Assembly (NCBI GenBank): GCA_033558025.1
Contig: JAUCEF010000009.1
Location: forward strand, 1,922,001-1,986,000
Direction: 5' to 3'
Length of the DNA stretch: 64,000 bases
Source: Phytophthora sp. 'mugwort'
Taxonomy: Eukaryota; Oomycota; Peronosporomycetes; Peronosporales; Peronosporaceae
Shown here piece by piece: positions 63,979-64,000 of the stretch. Within the stretch, counting starts at the first letter, position 1. Every line of letters starts with the position of its first letter. Both the position numbers and the translations under genes were made by a program. The notes under the pieces were generated by a model. That model searched no databases. It was not told the DNA's origin and saw only the letters and a list, made by a program, of their open reading frames with translations.

Positions 63979-64000
63979 CGAGGAGACTAGCTAATCGACC

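Noticed and set aside
1..64000. CRISPR arrays, tRNA or rRNA genes
   Set aside because: No regularly spaced repeats and no recognisable tRNA cloverleaf or rRNA sequence were found by eye; a tRNAscan run would be needed to be sure.

Overview
The window is nuclear DNA of a eukaryote and most likely of an oomycete, Phytophthora or a close relative. The basis is that genes are dense and lie in both orientations, introns are short (about 60 to 160 nt, almost all GT-AG), divergent gene pairs share promoters of 240 to 340 bp, and TIR transposons of the pogo, Harbinger and MULE types make up part of the sequence. Nothing prokaryotic (operons, CRISPR, Shine-Dalgarno sites) is present. Species assignment is inference; no database was searched.

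Layout. 1-5.2 kb: end of an unidentified gene, then a cluster of four small related orphan genes and one broken copy. 5.2-12 kb: one giant coiled-coil protein gene. 12.4-19.8 kb: conserved housekeeping genes: MAF1 (Pol III repressor) divergent from a CDK8-type Mediator kinase, then CPT2-like carnitine acyltransferase divergent from a signal-peptide-peptidase-like protease. 20.4-21.1 kb: a decayed gene. 21.5-26.9 kb: a VPS9-domain Rab GEF divergent from a signal-peptide-bearing O-GlcNAc transferase (GT41) fused to a C-terminal methyltransferase. 27.3-31.7 kb: a C2 plus PH domain protein. 31.8-32.3 kb: another decayed gene. 32.9-36.9 kb: an EDRF1 homologue.

37.9-43.1 kb: two almost identical myeloid-leukemia-factor (MLF) genes lie head to head in a 1462-bp inverted repeat. 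A dead pogo/Tigger transposon sits between them, in the region that carries both promoters. 43.2-44.3 kb: a WrbA-type quinone reductase and an inverted broken copy of it. 44.5-52.8 kb: an unrecognised coiled-coil protein, a trihelix/Myb-like protein, a secreted YWTD beta-propeller, a secreted CAP/PR-1 protein, a TRIAP1/Mdm35-like twin CX9C protein and an ankyrin-FYVE protein.

52.8-64 kb is repeat-rich. A decayed Harbinger transposase gene is split by a nested 5.36-kb Mutator-like element that carries its own transposase remnants and a Ulp1-like (C48) protease. Beyond it are a Myb-like Harbinger accessory gene on the other strand and Ty3/gypsy integrase debris.

There is no single pathway. Several genes act in membrane traffic or phosphoinositide signalling (VPS9 GEF, FYVE, C2-PH), mitochondria (CPT2, TRIAP1-like) and transcription control (MAF1, CDK8). 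Exon joins were worked out by hand from splice signals, reading phase and family conservation, and are given in the entries.
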